From Kluyvera genomosp. 3 (GTDB lineage Bacteria > Pseudomonadota > Gammaproteobacteria > Enterobacterales > Enterobacteriaceae), in assembly GCA_002211745.1 (NCBI GenBank), contig CP022114.1:2388645-2452644 (forward strand): a DNA stretch of 64,000 nucleotides, read 5' to 3'. The number at the start of each line of letters is the position of its first letter. Position 1 is the stretch's first letter. The position numbers and the translations under genes were made by a program. Below, one piece after another: positions 28,482 through 38,127 of the stretch. The notes under the pieces are model-generated. The model saw only the letters and a list, made by a program, of their open reading frames with translations, was not told the DNA's origin and did not search any database.

Positions 28482-29534
28482 ATGAAGAGTTTTGACAAAC
28501 TTATTGCGAACAATGGGGAGCGGGAACCCGGTTTGTCAGACGGATGTTTCTGATGCGGATGCTCGGCACCTTCCTCTGTTTTCTGCCTATTCTCTCCGTT
28601 CTTGCCGAACTTCATCGACCTGAATACCTGAAGATCTTACTGGCGTTGAACGCCTTTGTCTGGCCCACCGTAGCTTATCTGCGTGCCATGCTCGCGCCAA
28701 TACCCCGTGAGGTTGAACAACAGAACCTGATATGGGATGCCGGAGTGGGTGGCTTCTGGATAGCGATGATGGCGATGAATCCGCTGCCATCAGTCGCGAT
28801 TGCCACGATCCTGCTGACTGACAGACTCTCTGCGGGGGGAAAATGTTGATGCGTAAAGCCGCGCTGGCCATGCTGGCGGGATTTGCGATCAGCTGGGTAG
28901 TGATCGGTATGCCATTTTATGGCGTGGTAAGTCAACGCACGATGCTGGCGACGCTGCCACTGATTTCCTTATATGTTCTGGCACTGAGTCTGCTTACCGA
29001 TAGCATTGCCGTCAAGCTGCGGCTGAAGAGCCAGGAACTGGAACGTATTGCGATGCTCGACCCGCTGCTGGATATCGCCAATCGTCGTCTGCTGGAGCAG
29101 CGTATTTCATGGGAATTGATTCGATTGCAACGGGACTGCGGCCATTCGCTGCTGATGTTTATCGACGTCGACAATTTCAAAGAGATTAACGATCGCTACG
29201 GCCATAAGGTGGGCGACGTAATGCTCAAAACCGTGTCGCAAATTTTGCAGATGGCGACCCGGCCAACGGATACTCCGCACGTTTGGGCGGCGATGAATTT
29301 GTTATCCTGCTCCCGGATACCACGCTTGAAGAAGGGCGCTCAATCGCCCAGCGGATTATGGACGCGACGGCGGTGGTGACGGAGCGTCCGGATCATCGCC
29401 AGACGCTCACGCTAAGCATTGGGATTGCCGACGCGCTGCCGGAGATGCTGGAAGTCTCTGACTGGCTACAGGCGGCGGACAACGCGCTGTATGAGGCAAA
29501 ACGTCGCGGTAAGAACCAGATTTTTGCGCATTAG
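28482..29534 (+). CDS. dgcF: MASE2-GGDEF diguanylate cyclase DgcF-like, three frameshifts
   Basis: Membrane diguanylate cyclase of about 351 residues: N-terminal MASE2-like membrane domain with several helices (FVRRMFLMRMLGTF; LNAFVWPTVAYL), then GGDEF. The active site GGDEF is intact and the inhibitory I-site RPTD lies five residues before it, so product inhibition by c-di-GMP is expected. Bases are lost near 28530, 28846 and 29270. It occupies the dgcF (yneF) position between yneG and uxaB; I name it on that basis. Confidence 0.8.
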
Positions 29535-29622
29535 CGCATCATAAGAAACTGCGATGATAAGACCTATTGTGTTATCAATAAGTTAACGTAATAGTGATAG
29601 CCTCATTTTCCAGGAGGCCATC

Positions 29623-30149
29623 ATGAACGCATCATTTACGCTGCATACCTTTTCTGAAGTGGAGATTCTCTCCCATCTTGAGCCACTGTCTGACGTCCTG
29701 ACCAACTGCGTCAACGGCGGCGCATCGGTTAGCTTTATGCTGCCTTTTCATCACGATACCGCGCTGGCATTCTGGCGGCGAACTGCCGCCAGCGTTGGGC
29801 GCGACGAACGCGTGGTTCTCGTGGCCAAAGATGTCGACCAGACGATTGTCGGTACCGTTCAGCTGATTATCGATCAGCCAGAAAACCAACCGCATCGTGC
29901 CGACGTGGCAAAACTGTTAGTACACGAACGCGCCCGTCGCGGCGGCATTGCGCGAGCGCTGATGCAGCGCCTGGAAGCGGTTGCGGTTGATGCGGGGAAA
30001 AACGTGCTGGTGCTGGATACTGCCACTGGCAGCGGGCGGAAAACTTCTATCAGCGCTGCGGATGGCAGAAAGTGGGCGAAGTGCCGCGCTATGCCCTTAT
30101 GCCAGACGGTACGCTGACGGCGACCTCGATTTTTTACAAATTTTTATAG
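29623..30149 (+). CDS. GNAT-family acetyltransferase, frameshifted
   Basis: About 175 residues; acetyl-CoA loop ERARRGGIARALMQRLEA and C-terminal NFYQRCGWQKVGEVPRYALM fit the GNAT fold. The frame breaks near 30037 (SGAENFYQ expected, one G lost), so the true stop is at 30147-30149. ATG after CAGGAGG. It follows dgcF and precedes uxaB; substrate unknown. Confidence 0.8.
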
Positions 30150-30263
30150 ACTCACTATTTATTCTCGCAGTTTTGATCAAAACAGGGTTTCATAAGCGGA
30201 AAATCTGATAAGTTATTAGACCAATTGAGCAGGCTGTATGACTAATCCAGAAAGGAACCCATT

Positions 30264-31715
30264 GTGAAAACACTTAACCGCCATGATTTCCCCGGTGCCC
30301 AATACCCTGAACGTATTATCCAGTTTGGCGAAGGAAACTTCCTGCGCGCGTTTGTTGACTGGCAGATTGACCTGCTGAACGAACATACCGACCTGAATTC
30401 AGGCGTGGTTATCGTTCGTCCGATCGCCAGCGACTTCCCGCCTTCATTGAGTACTCAGGATGGCCTGTACACCACGATTATTCGCGGTCTGAATGAGAAG
30501 GGTGAAGCGGTGAGCGATGCACGTCTGATCCGTTCCGTAAACCGTGAAATCAGCGCCTATAGCGATTATGCAGAATTCCTCAAGCTGGCTCATAACCCGG
30601 ACATGCGTTTTGTGTTTTCTAACACCACCGAAGCGGGTATTAGCTATCACGCAGGCGATAAGTTTGACGACGCACCGGCGGTTAGCTACCCGGCAAAATT
30701 GACGCGTCTGCTGTTCGAGCGCTTCAGCCACTTCAACGGTGCGGCGGATAAAGGTTGGGTGATCATTCCTTGCGAACTGATTGATTATAACGGTGAAGCC
30801 CTGCACGAGCTGGTGGTTCGTTACGCGCAGGAGTGGGCGCTGCCGGCAGAATTCATGACCTGGCTGAATGAGTCTAACGCCTTCTGCTCAACCCTCGTTG
30901 ACCGTATCGTGACCGGTTATCCGCGTGATGAAGCCGCTCAACTGGAGGCGGAACTGGGTTACAAAGACGGTTTCCTCGATACCGCTGAGCACTTCTACCT
31001 GTTCGTGATTCAGGGGCCAAAATCGCTGGCCAGCGAACTGCGTCTGGATAAACTGGCGCTGAACGTGCTGATTGTTGACGACATCAAGCCGTATAAAGAA
31101 CGTAAAGTTGCGATTCTGAACGGTGCGCACACCGCGCTGGTGCCGGTAGCTTTCCAGGCAGGTATTGATACCGTGGGTGAAGCGATGAACGATGCGGAAA
31201 TCTGCGCATTCGTTGAGAAAGCGATTCACCAGGAAATCATCCCGGTGCTGGACCTGCCGAAAGACGAGCTGGAGTCGTTTGCAAGTGCGGTAACCGGTCG
31301 TTTCCGTAACCCGTATATCAAGCACCAACTGCTGTCTATTGCGCTGAACGGTATGACGAAATTCCGTACCCGTATTCTGCCGCAGCTGTTGGCAGGGCAG
31401 AAGGCGAGCGGTAAATTGCCTGCGCGTCTGACTTTTGCGTTGGCTGCTCTGATTGCCTTCTATCGCGCAGAACGTAACGGTGAAGCCTATCCGGTGCAGG
31501 ATGATGCGCACTGGATTGAACGTTACCAGCAGCTGTGGGCGCAACATCGCGACCAGCAGATTAGCACCACCGATCTGGTTAGCGCGGTACTGTCTGTCAG
31601 CGAGCACTGGGAACAAGATCTTACACAGGTTTCTGGATTGGTCGAACAAGTCGCTGCTGACCTCGACGCTATTCTGACTCAGGGCATGCGTAAAGCGGTA
31701 CAGCCGCTTTGCTAA
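30264..31715 (+). CDS. uxaB: Tagaturonate reductase UxaB
   Basis: Intact 483-residue NAD-dependent mannitol-dehydrogenase-family enzyme, nearly identical to E. coli UxaB: reduces D-tagaturonate to D-altronate in galacturonate catabolism. [12 protein letters not shown] (NAD site) and [16 protein letters not shown] (catalytic Lys region) are present. E. coli uxaB is under ExuR; upstream here only one half-site-like ACCAATTG (about 30220) is seen. Its own terminator follows. Confidence 0.97.
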   Translation: MKTLNRHDFPGAQYPERIIQFGEGNFLRAFVDWQIDLLNEHTDLNSGVVIVRPIASDFPPSLSTQDGLYTTIIRGLNEKGEAVSDARLIRSVNREISAYSDYAEFLKLAHNPDMRFVFSNTTEAGISYHAGDKFDDAPAVSYPAKLTRLLFERFSHFNGAADKGWVIIPCELIDYNGEALHELVVRYAQEWALPAEFMTWLNESNAFCSTLVDRIVTGYPRDEAAQLEAELGYKDGFLDTAEHFYLFVIQGPKSLASELRLDKLALNVLIVDDIKPYKERKVAILNGAHTALVPVAFQAGIDTVGEAMNDAEICAFVEKAIHQEIIPVLDLPKDELESFASAVTGRFRNPYIKHQLLSIALNGMTKFRTRILPQLLAGQKASGKLPARLTFALAALIAFYRAERNGEAYPVQDDAHWIERYQQLWAQHRDQQISTTDLVSAVLSVSEHWEQDLTQVSGLVEQVAADLDAILTQGMRKAVQPLC

Positions 31716-31737
31716 TCACGGCCTGATTGCAGCTTTA

Positions 31738-31761
31738 AACCCGGCACTGGCCGGGTTTTTT
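31738..31761 (+). terminator. Terminator of uxaB
   Basis: AACCCGG-CACTGG-CCGGGTT followed by a T-run, 23 bases past the uxaB stop. Confidence 0.85.
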
Positions 31762-31988
31762 GTTTGTTGTGCGGCCAAACACAAAGAGGGCGATGAATCG
31801 TTGCCAGTCTGCTTTATTAGTTACAACATACATTTTTTATTCGCTTATTATCCTCATGAAACATCGAGCAAAAGGGTCTGCCAGTAAGAAGGAGCGCCGC
31901 AAAGCATATCATTACCGCCTGATCATCGCTTGAATACATGATGAAGATCACGTTTAATACACAACTTATTAACCTGATTGATATAAAA
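31762..31988. other. Intergenic region uxaB-yneE
   Basis: About 230 AT-rich bases. A 25-codon basic frame (31856-31933) has no ribosome site. Otherwise only the presumed yneE promoter. Confidence 0.45.
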
Positions 31989-32901
31989 ATGATCGTTCGT
32001 CCTCACCAGCACTGGCTGGCTCGCATTTTCGTTTGGCACGGCTCGGTACTGCCAAAAATTTTCTCGCGTTTACTGCTCAACTTTCTGTTGTCGATTGTGG
32101 TGATCCTCATTTTGCCGTGGTATTCGTCGCTTGGCGTGAAATTGACCGTCGCGCCGTTCAGTATTCTCGGCGTGGCCATTGCAATCTTTCTGGGTTTCGC
32201 AATAACGCCTGCTATTCACGCTATGTCGAGGCGAGACAACTGTGGGGCCAACTGATGATCGCCTCACGCTCTTTGCTTCGCGAGGTCAAAAATACGCTGC
32301 ATGACGATCCGCATGTCAGTGAATTTGTAGGTTTGCAGATTGCCTTTGCCCATTGTCTTCGTCTGACTCTACGCCGTCAGCCGACACGTGCCGTGCTGGC
32401 AAAGTATCTTAGCGAGCCGCATCTTAACCAGGTGCTGGCCGCACAGTCTCCGGCGAACCGAATTCTGTTGATCATGGGTGAGTGGCTGGCGGAACGTCGT
32501 CGGCGGGTGAGTTGTCGGATATTCTGTTCCACAGTCTGAATATCCGCCTTAACGATATGTCTATCGTGCTGGCGGGCTGCGAGCGTATTGCCAACACGCC
32601 GGTACCCTTCGCCTATTCGTTGATTCTTCACCGTACGGTGTATCTGTTCTGCATCATGCTGCCGTTCGCGCTGGTGGTTGATTTGCACTATATGACGCCG
32701 TTTGTCTCGGTACTGATTTCGTATACCTTTATCTCGCTGGATACGTTAGCAGAAGAGCTTGAAGAACCCTTCGGTATGGAAAATAATGACTTACCGCTGG
32801 ATGCCATCTGCAATGCCATCGAGATCGACCTGCTGCAAATGAACGATGCCACAGAGATACCTGCGCGCCTTACCGTCGATAAGTACTATCAGCTCAGCTA
32901 A
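31989..32901 (+). CDS. yneE: Bestrophin-family membrane protein YneE, two frameshifts
   Basis: About 304 residues, orthologous to E. coli YneE and the structurally known Klebsiella bestrophin homologue, a cation-selective pentameric channel. MIVRPHQHWLARIFVWHGSV is the conserved start, so I use ATG 31989 rather than the upstream ATGs. The helix 2 signature GFRNNACYSRYVEAR spans a lost T near 32194; another base is lost near 32503. ENNDLPLDAICNAIEIDLLQ is the conserved C-terminal segment. Confidence 0.9.
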
Positions 32902-32911
32902 GAGGTGACAC

Positions 32912-33350
32912 GTGAACGTTGTGAACCGTCCCATTCAGGCAGAAGATAAAACTCAGTGGTTAGCGCTGTGGAAAGGATATAACGACTTTTATGGCAGTAG
33001 CCTTGCCGATGAGATCACCGAGCATACCTGGCAGCGGATACTGAGCCCTGAATCGCCAATTTTTGGCCGGGTTGCCGGGTGGATGGACGCGTGGCGGCAT
33101 TCGCGCTCTGTGTTCTGCACGAAGGACCTGGGTAAGTTCACCCATCTGCTATCTGGAAGACTTGTTCGTTGATCCGGCGTTTCGCGGTCAGGGTATTGCT
33201 CGTCAGTTGATGCATTTCGTGCTAAAAGAGGCCAAAGAGCAGGGGTGGTCACGTTTCTACTGGCATACTCGTATTCATAATCCTGCCCGTAAGCTTTATG
33301 ATGAATTCATCGCTGCGGATGATTATGTACGATATTGTGTTAGGCTTTAA
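32912..33350 (+). CDS. GNAT-family acetyltransferase, two frameshifts
   Basis: About 146 residues. After the start VNRPIQAEDKTQWLALWKGY the frame breaks near 33078 and 33127; repaired, CYLEDLFVDPAFRGQGIARQL (acetyl-CoA loop) and FYWHTRIHNPARKLYDE follow. Ten bases after yneE, in the same direction. Resembles YhbS/PhnO-like small acetyltransferases; substrate unknown. Confidence 0.8.
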
Positions 33351-33420
33351 ACCGAATACACAGAATAAATCATTAAGGTTTTCCGTGTTTAATGGTTGCA
33401 GTGACATAAGGAGAATCAAA

Positions 33421-33519
33421 ATGGAAAGGCGTATCGAGACTGCCGTTAACATCATTCTGTTCATTTCACTGTTTGCGACTGCCTGGGACCTGTCGCTGGT
33501 TCGTTCCTTTAGCTGGTAA
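33421..33519 (+). CDS. Putative 32-residue small membrane protein
   Basis: ATG 8 nt after AAGGAG. The product starts MERRIETAVNIILFISLF and has one hydrophobic helix (about residues 8-24) and Trp near each end of the tail. I do not recognise it. An imperfect GGGCGC / GCGCCC hairpin follows. Comparable to other enterobacterial one-helix stress proteins in size and ribosome site; function unknown. Confidence 0.5.
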   Translation: MERRIETAVNIILFISLFATAWDLSLVRSFSW

Positions 33520-33664
33520 GCTAAAGCGAGTAGAGCGAAACCGTCCTTCCGGGCGCGATACCTGTTGCGCCCTTGTACAATGTATGAACATGCCAATAAT
33601 CAACGGCTTTTAGGCTATTTACCCACAAGGTTGTGCACCGTTTCTGTGGATAACATCTGGCGCT

Positions 33665-34610
33665 TCATCCCTGAAACGTCTTACGCCACTCGCCGGACTG
33701 ACGCCCATTTTTTCACGAAAGGTCTGACGAAACGTGATAGATGACTGAAAGCCCGCACGTTCCGCAACCTGCTCAATGGACAGCTGGCTGCTCTCCAGCA
33801 GTCGTTGGCTTCGCCGCAGTCGCTCTGTCGTCACCCATTCCCCAATCGACATCCCCATGGCCTTCTGAAAATGGCGGGTCAAAGAGCGACGACTCATTGC
33901 CGCGCGTTCGGCCAGCAGATCAATACTGAGCGGTGTCTCGAGATTCTGCTGTAAGAAATCCAGCAGATTATTGATGCGTTTATCGTAGCTCCGTTGCGGC
34001 AGCGCTTGCTCAATGTACTGCGTCTGGCCGCCATCCCGATGGGGCGGCGTGACCATCCGTCGGGCTATCTGGTTGGCTACTTTTGTGCCAAAACGCTGAC
34101 GGATAACGTACAGACAGCAGTCCAGCGCCGCGGCGGTACCGGCGGAGGTGATAAGACCGTCATCGTCCGTGTAAAGCACGTTGACGTCGAGGCTCACGTC
34201 GGGAAATAAGCGCAGAAACGCGTTTTCAAACTCCCAGTGGGTCACGGCGCGATGATGGTCCAGTAACCCCGCATAAGCCAATGCGAAGGTGCCGAGGCAC
34301 AGACCGACCAGCGTAGCGCCATTTTGACGCGCGGCGACCAGTGCATCGAGCAGCGCGGGTGAGGGTTTTTCATCCACATCCGCCAGAAGGGAACAATGAC
34401 AATCTCGCATTGAGCAAGGGTAGAAAAATCAGCATCAGCGATGACCGCCGTGCCCTCCTTAGACCAGACCATGCCAGGCGTTTCTGCGCAAATATAGCGT
34501 GTGAAACGCTTTTCGCTGCTGACGCTATCGCCAAACAGAATCAGCGGAACCGAAAAATGAAATGTGCTGAAGCCTTCGCTGGCGACGATAGCAACCGAGG
34601 TGGTGGTCAT
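33665..34610 (-). CDS. GlxA-family AraC regulator, two frameshifts
   Basis: About 316 residues: DJ-1/PfpI-like N-domain (VAIVASEGFSTFHFSVPLIL; LCLGTFALAYAGLLDHHRAVTHW) and C-terminal AraC HTH pair (SIDLLAERAAMSRRSLTRHF; SIEQVAERAGFQSSITFRQTF). Bases are lost near 34388 and 33691; with the second repaired it ends MGVSPAEWRKTFQG at 33665. Its ATG overlaps the stop of the upstream hydrolase gene (ATGA), so it is the second gene of that operon and probably its regulator. Confidence 0.82.
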
Positions 34611-35405
34611 AGCGTTTTTCTCTTGTTAATAAGTGACAGTGTCACCATCGGCCGGGCACTGACGAAGGTTTCAATCTGATTATCGCGCGCATATTCCAGC
34701 AAGGCGCTGCGCGTAACAAGACAGTGATTGAGTGCCTCCATATGGGTGGCGACGATCTGCGCTTGCGGTAACAGGCTGTGGGCTTTGAGGACATCTTCCA
34801 TTCCAAAGATGATGGGCCAAAACCCAGCAGGTGTGCCCAACCGGTATTCATGATAAGCACATCGGGCTGATACTGGCGCAGGTTCTCTTCAATACCTTTG
34901 GTCCAGATTGAATCTCCGATCAGATAGAGCGTTTTTTCATCAGGATGCTGAAATACCACACCGCAGGCTTCCCCCAAACGCCGAGCAAGCTCAGGAATCG
35001 CATAGGCGGCGTCAGAACCATGTTGACCGTGGGTTTTGGTCAACATGATATCGCCATAGCGGCTGGTGTCGGAAAGCTGGCGTAATTGGGTAAACCCTGA
35101 GCGCGGAGCATGGCCTCGTCGCTGGCATTCTGCACATAAATCAGCATAGATTTCGGAATCAAAGCCGCCGCAGCGTCGTCCCAATGGTCGGGATGGGTAT
35201 GTGTCACGATGATGGCGTCCACATCCAGCAGGCGCTCGATGGGGACTGGCAATTCGACCATCGGGTTACGAAGGTGAGCGCGTGCGCTGCCTGCAAAGCC
35301 AGGATAGGCATCTTTTGCCGCCAGCATTGGGTCAACAAGGAAACGTTTACCCGCATAAGCGATCAACTGAGTCGCATTGCGTATTTGCATGATGTCCATC
35401 GTCAA
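34607..35405 (-). CDS. Metallo-beta-lactamase-fold hydrolase, two frameshifts
   Basis: About 267 residues of the UlaG-like MBL group: metal motif THTHPDHWDD (about residues 70-79), then TKTHGQHGS, GDSIWTKG and VATHMEALNH for the remaining ligands. Bases are lost near 35095 and 34813. UlaG-type enzymes open lactones or act on phosphodiesters; the substrate here is unknown. First gene of a two-gene operon with the GlxA-type regulator. No E. coli K-12 counterpart at this place. Confidence 0.8.
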
Positions 35406-35667
35406 AATCCTGTGTTGGGGTCACTGAAGACAGTATGCGGCAGCGGCAAAATCTCGCCATTGGCTGAAAGCCAGTTTTCGATGAAATTGGGCCAATTTTC
35501 TACTGTCTGGTACCGCAACGATGCCATTCAGGCATGGAAAGTATGAAAAATCAGTATGTAAAAAGAGCAGGTTGTCCGTAGACAGTACGGGAATTTGTAT
35601 TTATCATACAAATGAAGTCAGCCATAGCGCATACGCGTACTGTTCATTCATTACTGGGTCTTTGATT
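35406..35667. other. Intergenic region before the perC-like gene
   Basis: 262 bases, AT-rich on the right. It must hold divergent promoters for the hydrolase operon and the perC-like gene. No ORF with a ribosome site. Confidence 0.45.
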
Positions 35668-36017
35668 ATGTCCGCAGAAGTTAATGCACTCATTGTGCTC
35701 GCCCAACTTAACGAAACGAAAGGTTTTTACCGCCGTGCTCTACGTATCTGGCGGAAGTCTCTACACATTTTGACGCTGATAAAACTCAGTGCCGACTGGC
35801 AGCGGAAAAAATAGATCTCTGCAGTTTACATTTGCAAATAAAATCACCTGCTGTAGCGCTCACAGGAAACGAAAAGAAGCAAAATATTGAGCGCGATAAA
35901 ATAAGAATTCAGCAGCTGCTACAGCAAGGATATAGCATTAAAGAAGTCCAGCTGCTCACCGGAAGATCGAGTGCGTTTATCTATAAATATAATCCCAGAA
36001 GCAAACCTATCCATTAA
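35668..36017 (+). CDS. PerC-like regulator, frameshifted
   Basis: About 116 residues after repair of one lost base near 35757. The N-terminal half (LAQLNETKGFYRRALRIWRK) fits the PerC-family motif, in which a Leu/Ala-rich turn is followed by GLWRRAARRWL-like residues; the C-terminal half (DKIRIQQLLQQGYSIKEV, then LLTGRSSAFIYKYN) reads like a small HTH. PerC activates virulence genes in EPEC; most relatives are phage- or island-borne. Low GC compared with neighbours suggests acquisition. Its stop overlaps that of the convergent araC gene by four bases. Confidence 0.6.
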
Positions 36018-36751
36018 TAACTGGAAGGAGGAACGCCCAAAGCCTGGCGGAAAGCATAACTAAATGCAGCCGTGCTCGAATAACCCACCTCTAACGCTAC
36101 AGCGGTGACATTTTTGTTTTTCTTCAGCAGCATGACCGACTCCAGAATACGCATTTTCTGTTTCCACGCGCTAAAAGGTAGACCGGTCTCTTTTTTAAAA
36201 TGACGGGAAAAAGTACGGGCCGACATGCCCAGATGATCGGCCCAATATTCCATCGAATGTTCCAGTCCTGGTGATTCCTGAATCGTTCTGCATACCTTTA
36301 TCAGAGCATCATCATGCGGCCACGGTAACATCAACTCCACCTCCGGAAGCTGCAAAAGAACATCCAGCAGCACGCTCACTAGTTGCCCCTCTTTACCGGA
36401 AATGTCATAGTATTCTGGCGTATTTGTGGTGGCATAATGAATGAATTCGCGGGCAAAATCGCTGATTGCCACCATTTTACACTCGTTAATCGGCTCGGGT
36501 AAAAATGCCGGTTCAACATCCACGCTCTCCAGGTACACATCATCCAGCGCCCATACCGCATGCGTGATGTTGTGCGGGATCCAGATTCCATAATGCGCCG
36601 GAATCACCCAACATTTTCCCGCCACGTCGATGCGCATGCTGCCAGTACGGGCAAAATGGAATTGGGTGAAGACATGGCTGTGGTCGGCAACATGATTATT
36701 GGCTTCAAGCACATATGAGCGAAAATAAACCGACTGCGGCAGCTCTTTCAT
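36014..36751 (-). CDS. AraC-family regulator with cupin domain
   Basis: About 245 residues: cupin sensor (HSHVFTQFHFARTGSM; VIPAHYGIWIPHNITHAVWA) and C-terminal AraC HTH pair (SMEYWADHLGMSARTFSRHFKKETG; NVTAVALEVGYSSTAAFSYAF). Similar in form to NimR-type regulators of efflux genes. I choose ATG 36751 (MKELPQSVYFRSYVLE); the open frame extends upstream to 37090 but that part lacks family resemblance. Divergent from the cfa-like gene, which it may control. Confidence 0.82.
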   Translation of the reverse strand: MKELPQSVYFRSYVLEANNHVADHSHVFTQFHFARTGSMRIDVAGKCWVIPAHYGIWIPHNITHAVWALDDVYLESVDVEPAFLPEPINECKMVAISDFAREFIHYATTNTPEYYDISGKEGQLVSVLLDVLLQLPEVELMLPWPHDDALIKVCRTIQESPGLEHSMEYWADHLGMSARTFSRHFKKETGLPFSAWKQKMRILESVMLLKKNKNVTAVALEVGYSSTAAFSYAFRQALGVPPSSY

Positions 36752-36925
36752 CGAATCATCCTGCGATGAAAACCACTTCTTAGGCTGTATGCTGGAAAAA
36801 GGGGGCGCTTGTCGACCATAATGGCGTCTACTCGATAAATAATGTCCTGACATCATAATACATACCATCGTGTTATCAATGATAATCTCACGCAGAATAA
36901 AATGACTTGATGACGGATTAGGATT

Positions 36926-38078
36926 ATGGCGACGGTTTGCTCTGACGTAATAAATGTTGAAGAATTGAATGATAATTGGTCGCGAATGGCTAAAGAACTG
37001 CTTCAGCAGGCGGATATTAAGATTAACGGTTCGCGCCCCTGGGATATTCAGGTTCATCATGCTGATTTTTTTAAGCGTGTTTTTCAGCAAGGTTCTCTCG
37101 GTTTTGGCGAAAGTTATATGGATGGTTGGTGGATTGCGACCGACTGGATGTGTTGTTCTATAAAATTCTCAAAGGCAAACTGGATAAACAGATGCCGGGA
37201 AACCTGAAAGATATTCTGCGCATTGCCGGTGCACGATTATTTAATCTCCAGACGCGTCGACGTTCCTGGATTGTTGGCAAAGAACACTACGATATTGGCA
37301 ACGATCTCTTCGCCCGCATGCTTGATCCCCACATGCAGTACTCCTGCGCTTACTGGCGAGAAGCGGAGACGCTTGAGCAGGCGCAAAATGCCAAGCTGAA
37401 GATGATTTGTGAAAAATTACAGCTCAAGCCAGGTATGCGTCTGCTGGATATTGGCTGCGGCTGGGAGGGCTGGCAGCCTACGCCGCGCAAAACTATGGCG
37501 TTAGCGTTGATGGCGTGACCATCTCGCAAGAGCAGCAGAAAATGGCCCAGCAGCGCGGTGAAGGTTTAGACGTCACGATTCTGCTTCAGGATTATCGCGA
37601 TTTGGATAGAACGTACGATCGCATTGTGTCTGTGGGGATGTTCGAGCACGTCGGGCCGAAAAACTATGACACCTACTTTAGCGTAGTTGACCGCTGCCTG
37701 AAGAAAGAGGGGCTGTTTTTGTTGCATACCATTGGCAGCAATGAAAGTGGTGTAAACGTCGACCCGTGGATCAACAAGTACATTTTCCCGAACGGGTGTC
37801 TGCCTTCGATTCGTCAGATCGCCAGCGTGAGCGAAAAACGGCTGATCATGGAGGACTGGCACAACTTTGGCAGTGATTACGACAAAACCTTGATGGCGTG
37901 GCATCAACGTTTTAACGACGCCTGGCCCGAACTGGCCCTACGTTATACGCCGCGTTTCCGTCGGATGTTTAATTACTACCTGTGTGCCTGTGCCGGCGCA
38001 TTTCGCGCCCGCGATATTGAACTCTGGCAGGTGCTGTTTAGCCGGGGAAAGGAAGGCGGGATGTACGTTTATCGCTAA
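36926..38078 (+). CDS. Cyclopropane-fatty-acyl-phospholipid synthase, two frameshifts
   Basis: About 384 residues, close to E. coli Cfa (382). N-domain [23 protein letters not shown] site [20 protein letters not shown] and [11 protein letters not shown] are all present. The enzyme adds a methylene from SAM to double bonds in membrane lipids. Bases are lost near 37133 (GWWDCDRL) and 37469 (GWGGLA). E. coli cfa lies elsewhere, beside ydhC and ribC; here it stands between an AraC regulator and a transporter, so it may be a second copy under separate control. Confidence 0.88.
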
Positions 38079-38084
38079 TCCGTG

Positions 38085-38112
38085 AGGGTGGCATAGACCA
38101 CTATGCCACCCT
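38085..38112. terminator. Bidirectional hairpin between cfa-like and transporter genes
   Basis: AGGGTGGCATAG-ACCA-CTATGCCACCCT, perfect 12-bp stem between convergent stops. Confidence 0.7.
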
Positions 38113-38127
38113 TGAGTCAGCGTGTTT

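Noticed and set aside
30888-31649. 253-codon frame opposite uxaB
   Set aside because: Mirror of an intact conserved gene with regular codon bias; no ribosome site or family resemblance.
31856-31933. 25-codon basic frame between uxaB and yneE
   Set aside because: No ribosome binding site and no recognisable sequence.
36752-37090. N-terminal extension of the AraC regulator to 37090
   Set aside because: The extra residues overlap the cfa-like coding region on the other strand and show no family similarity.
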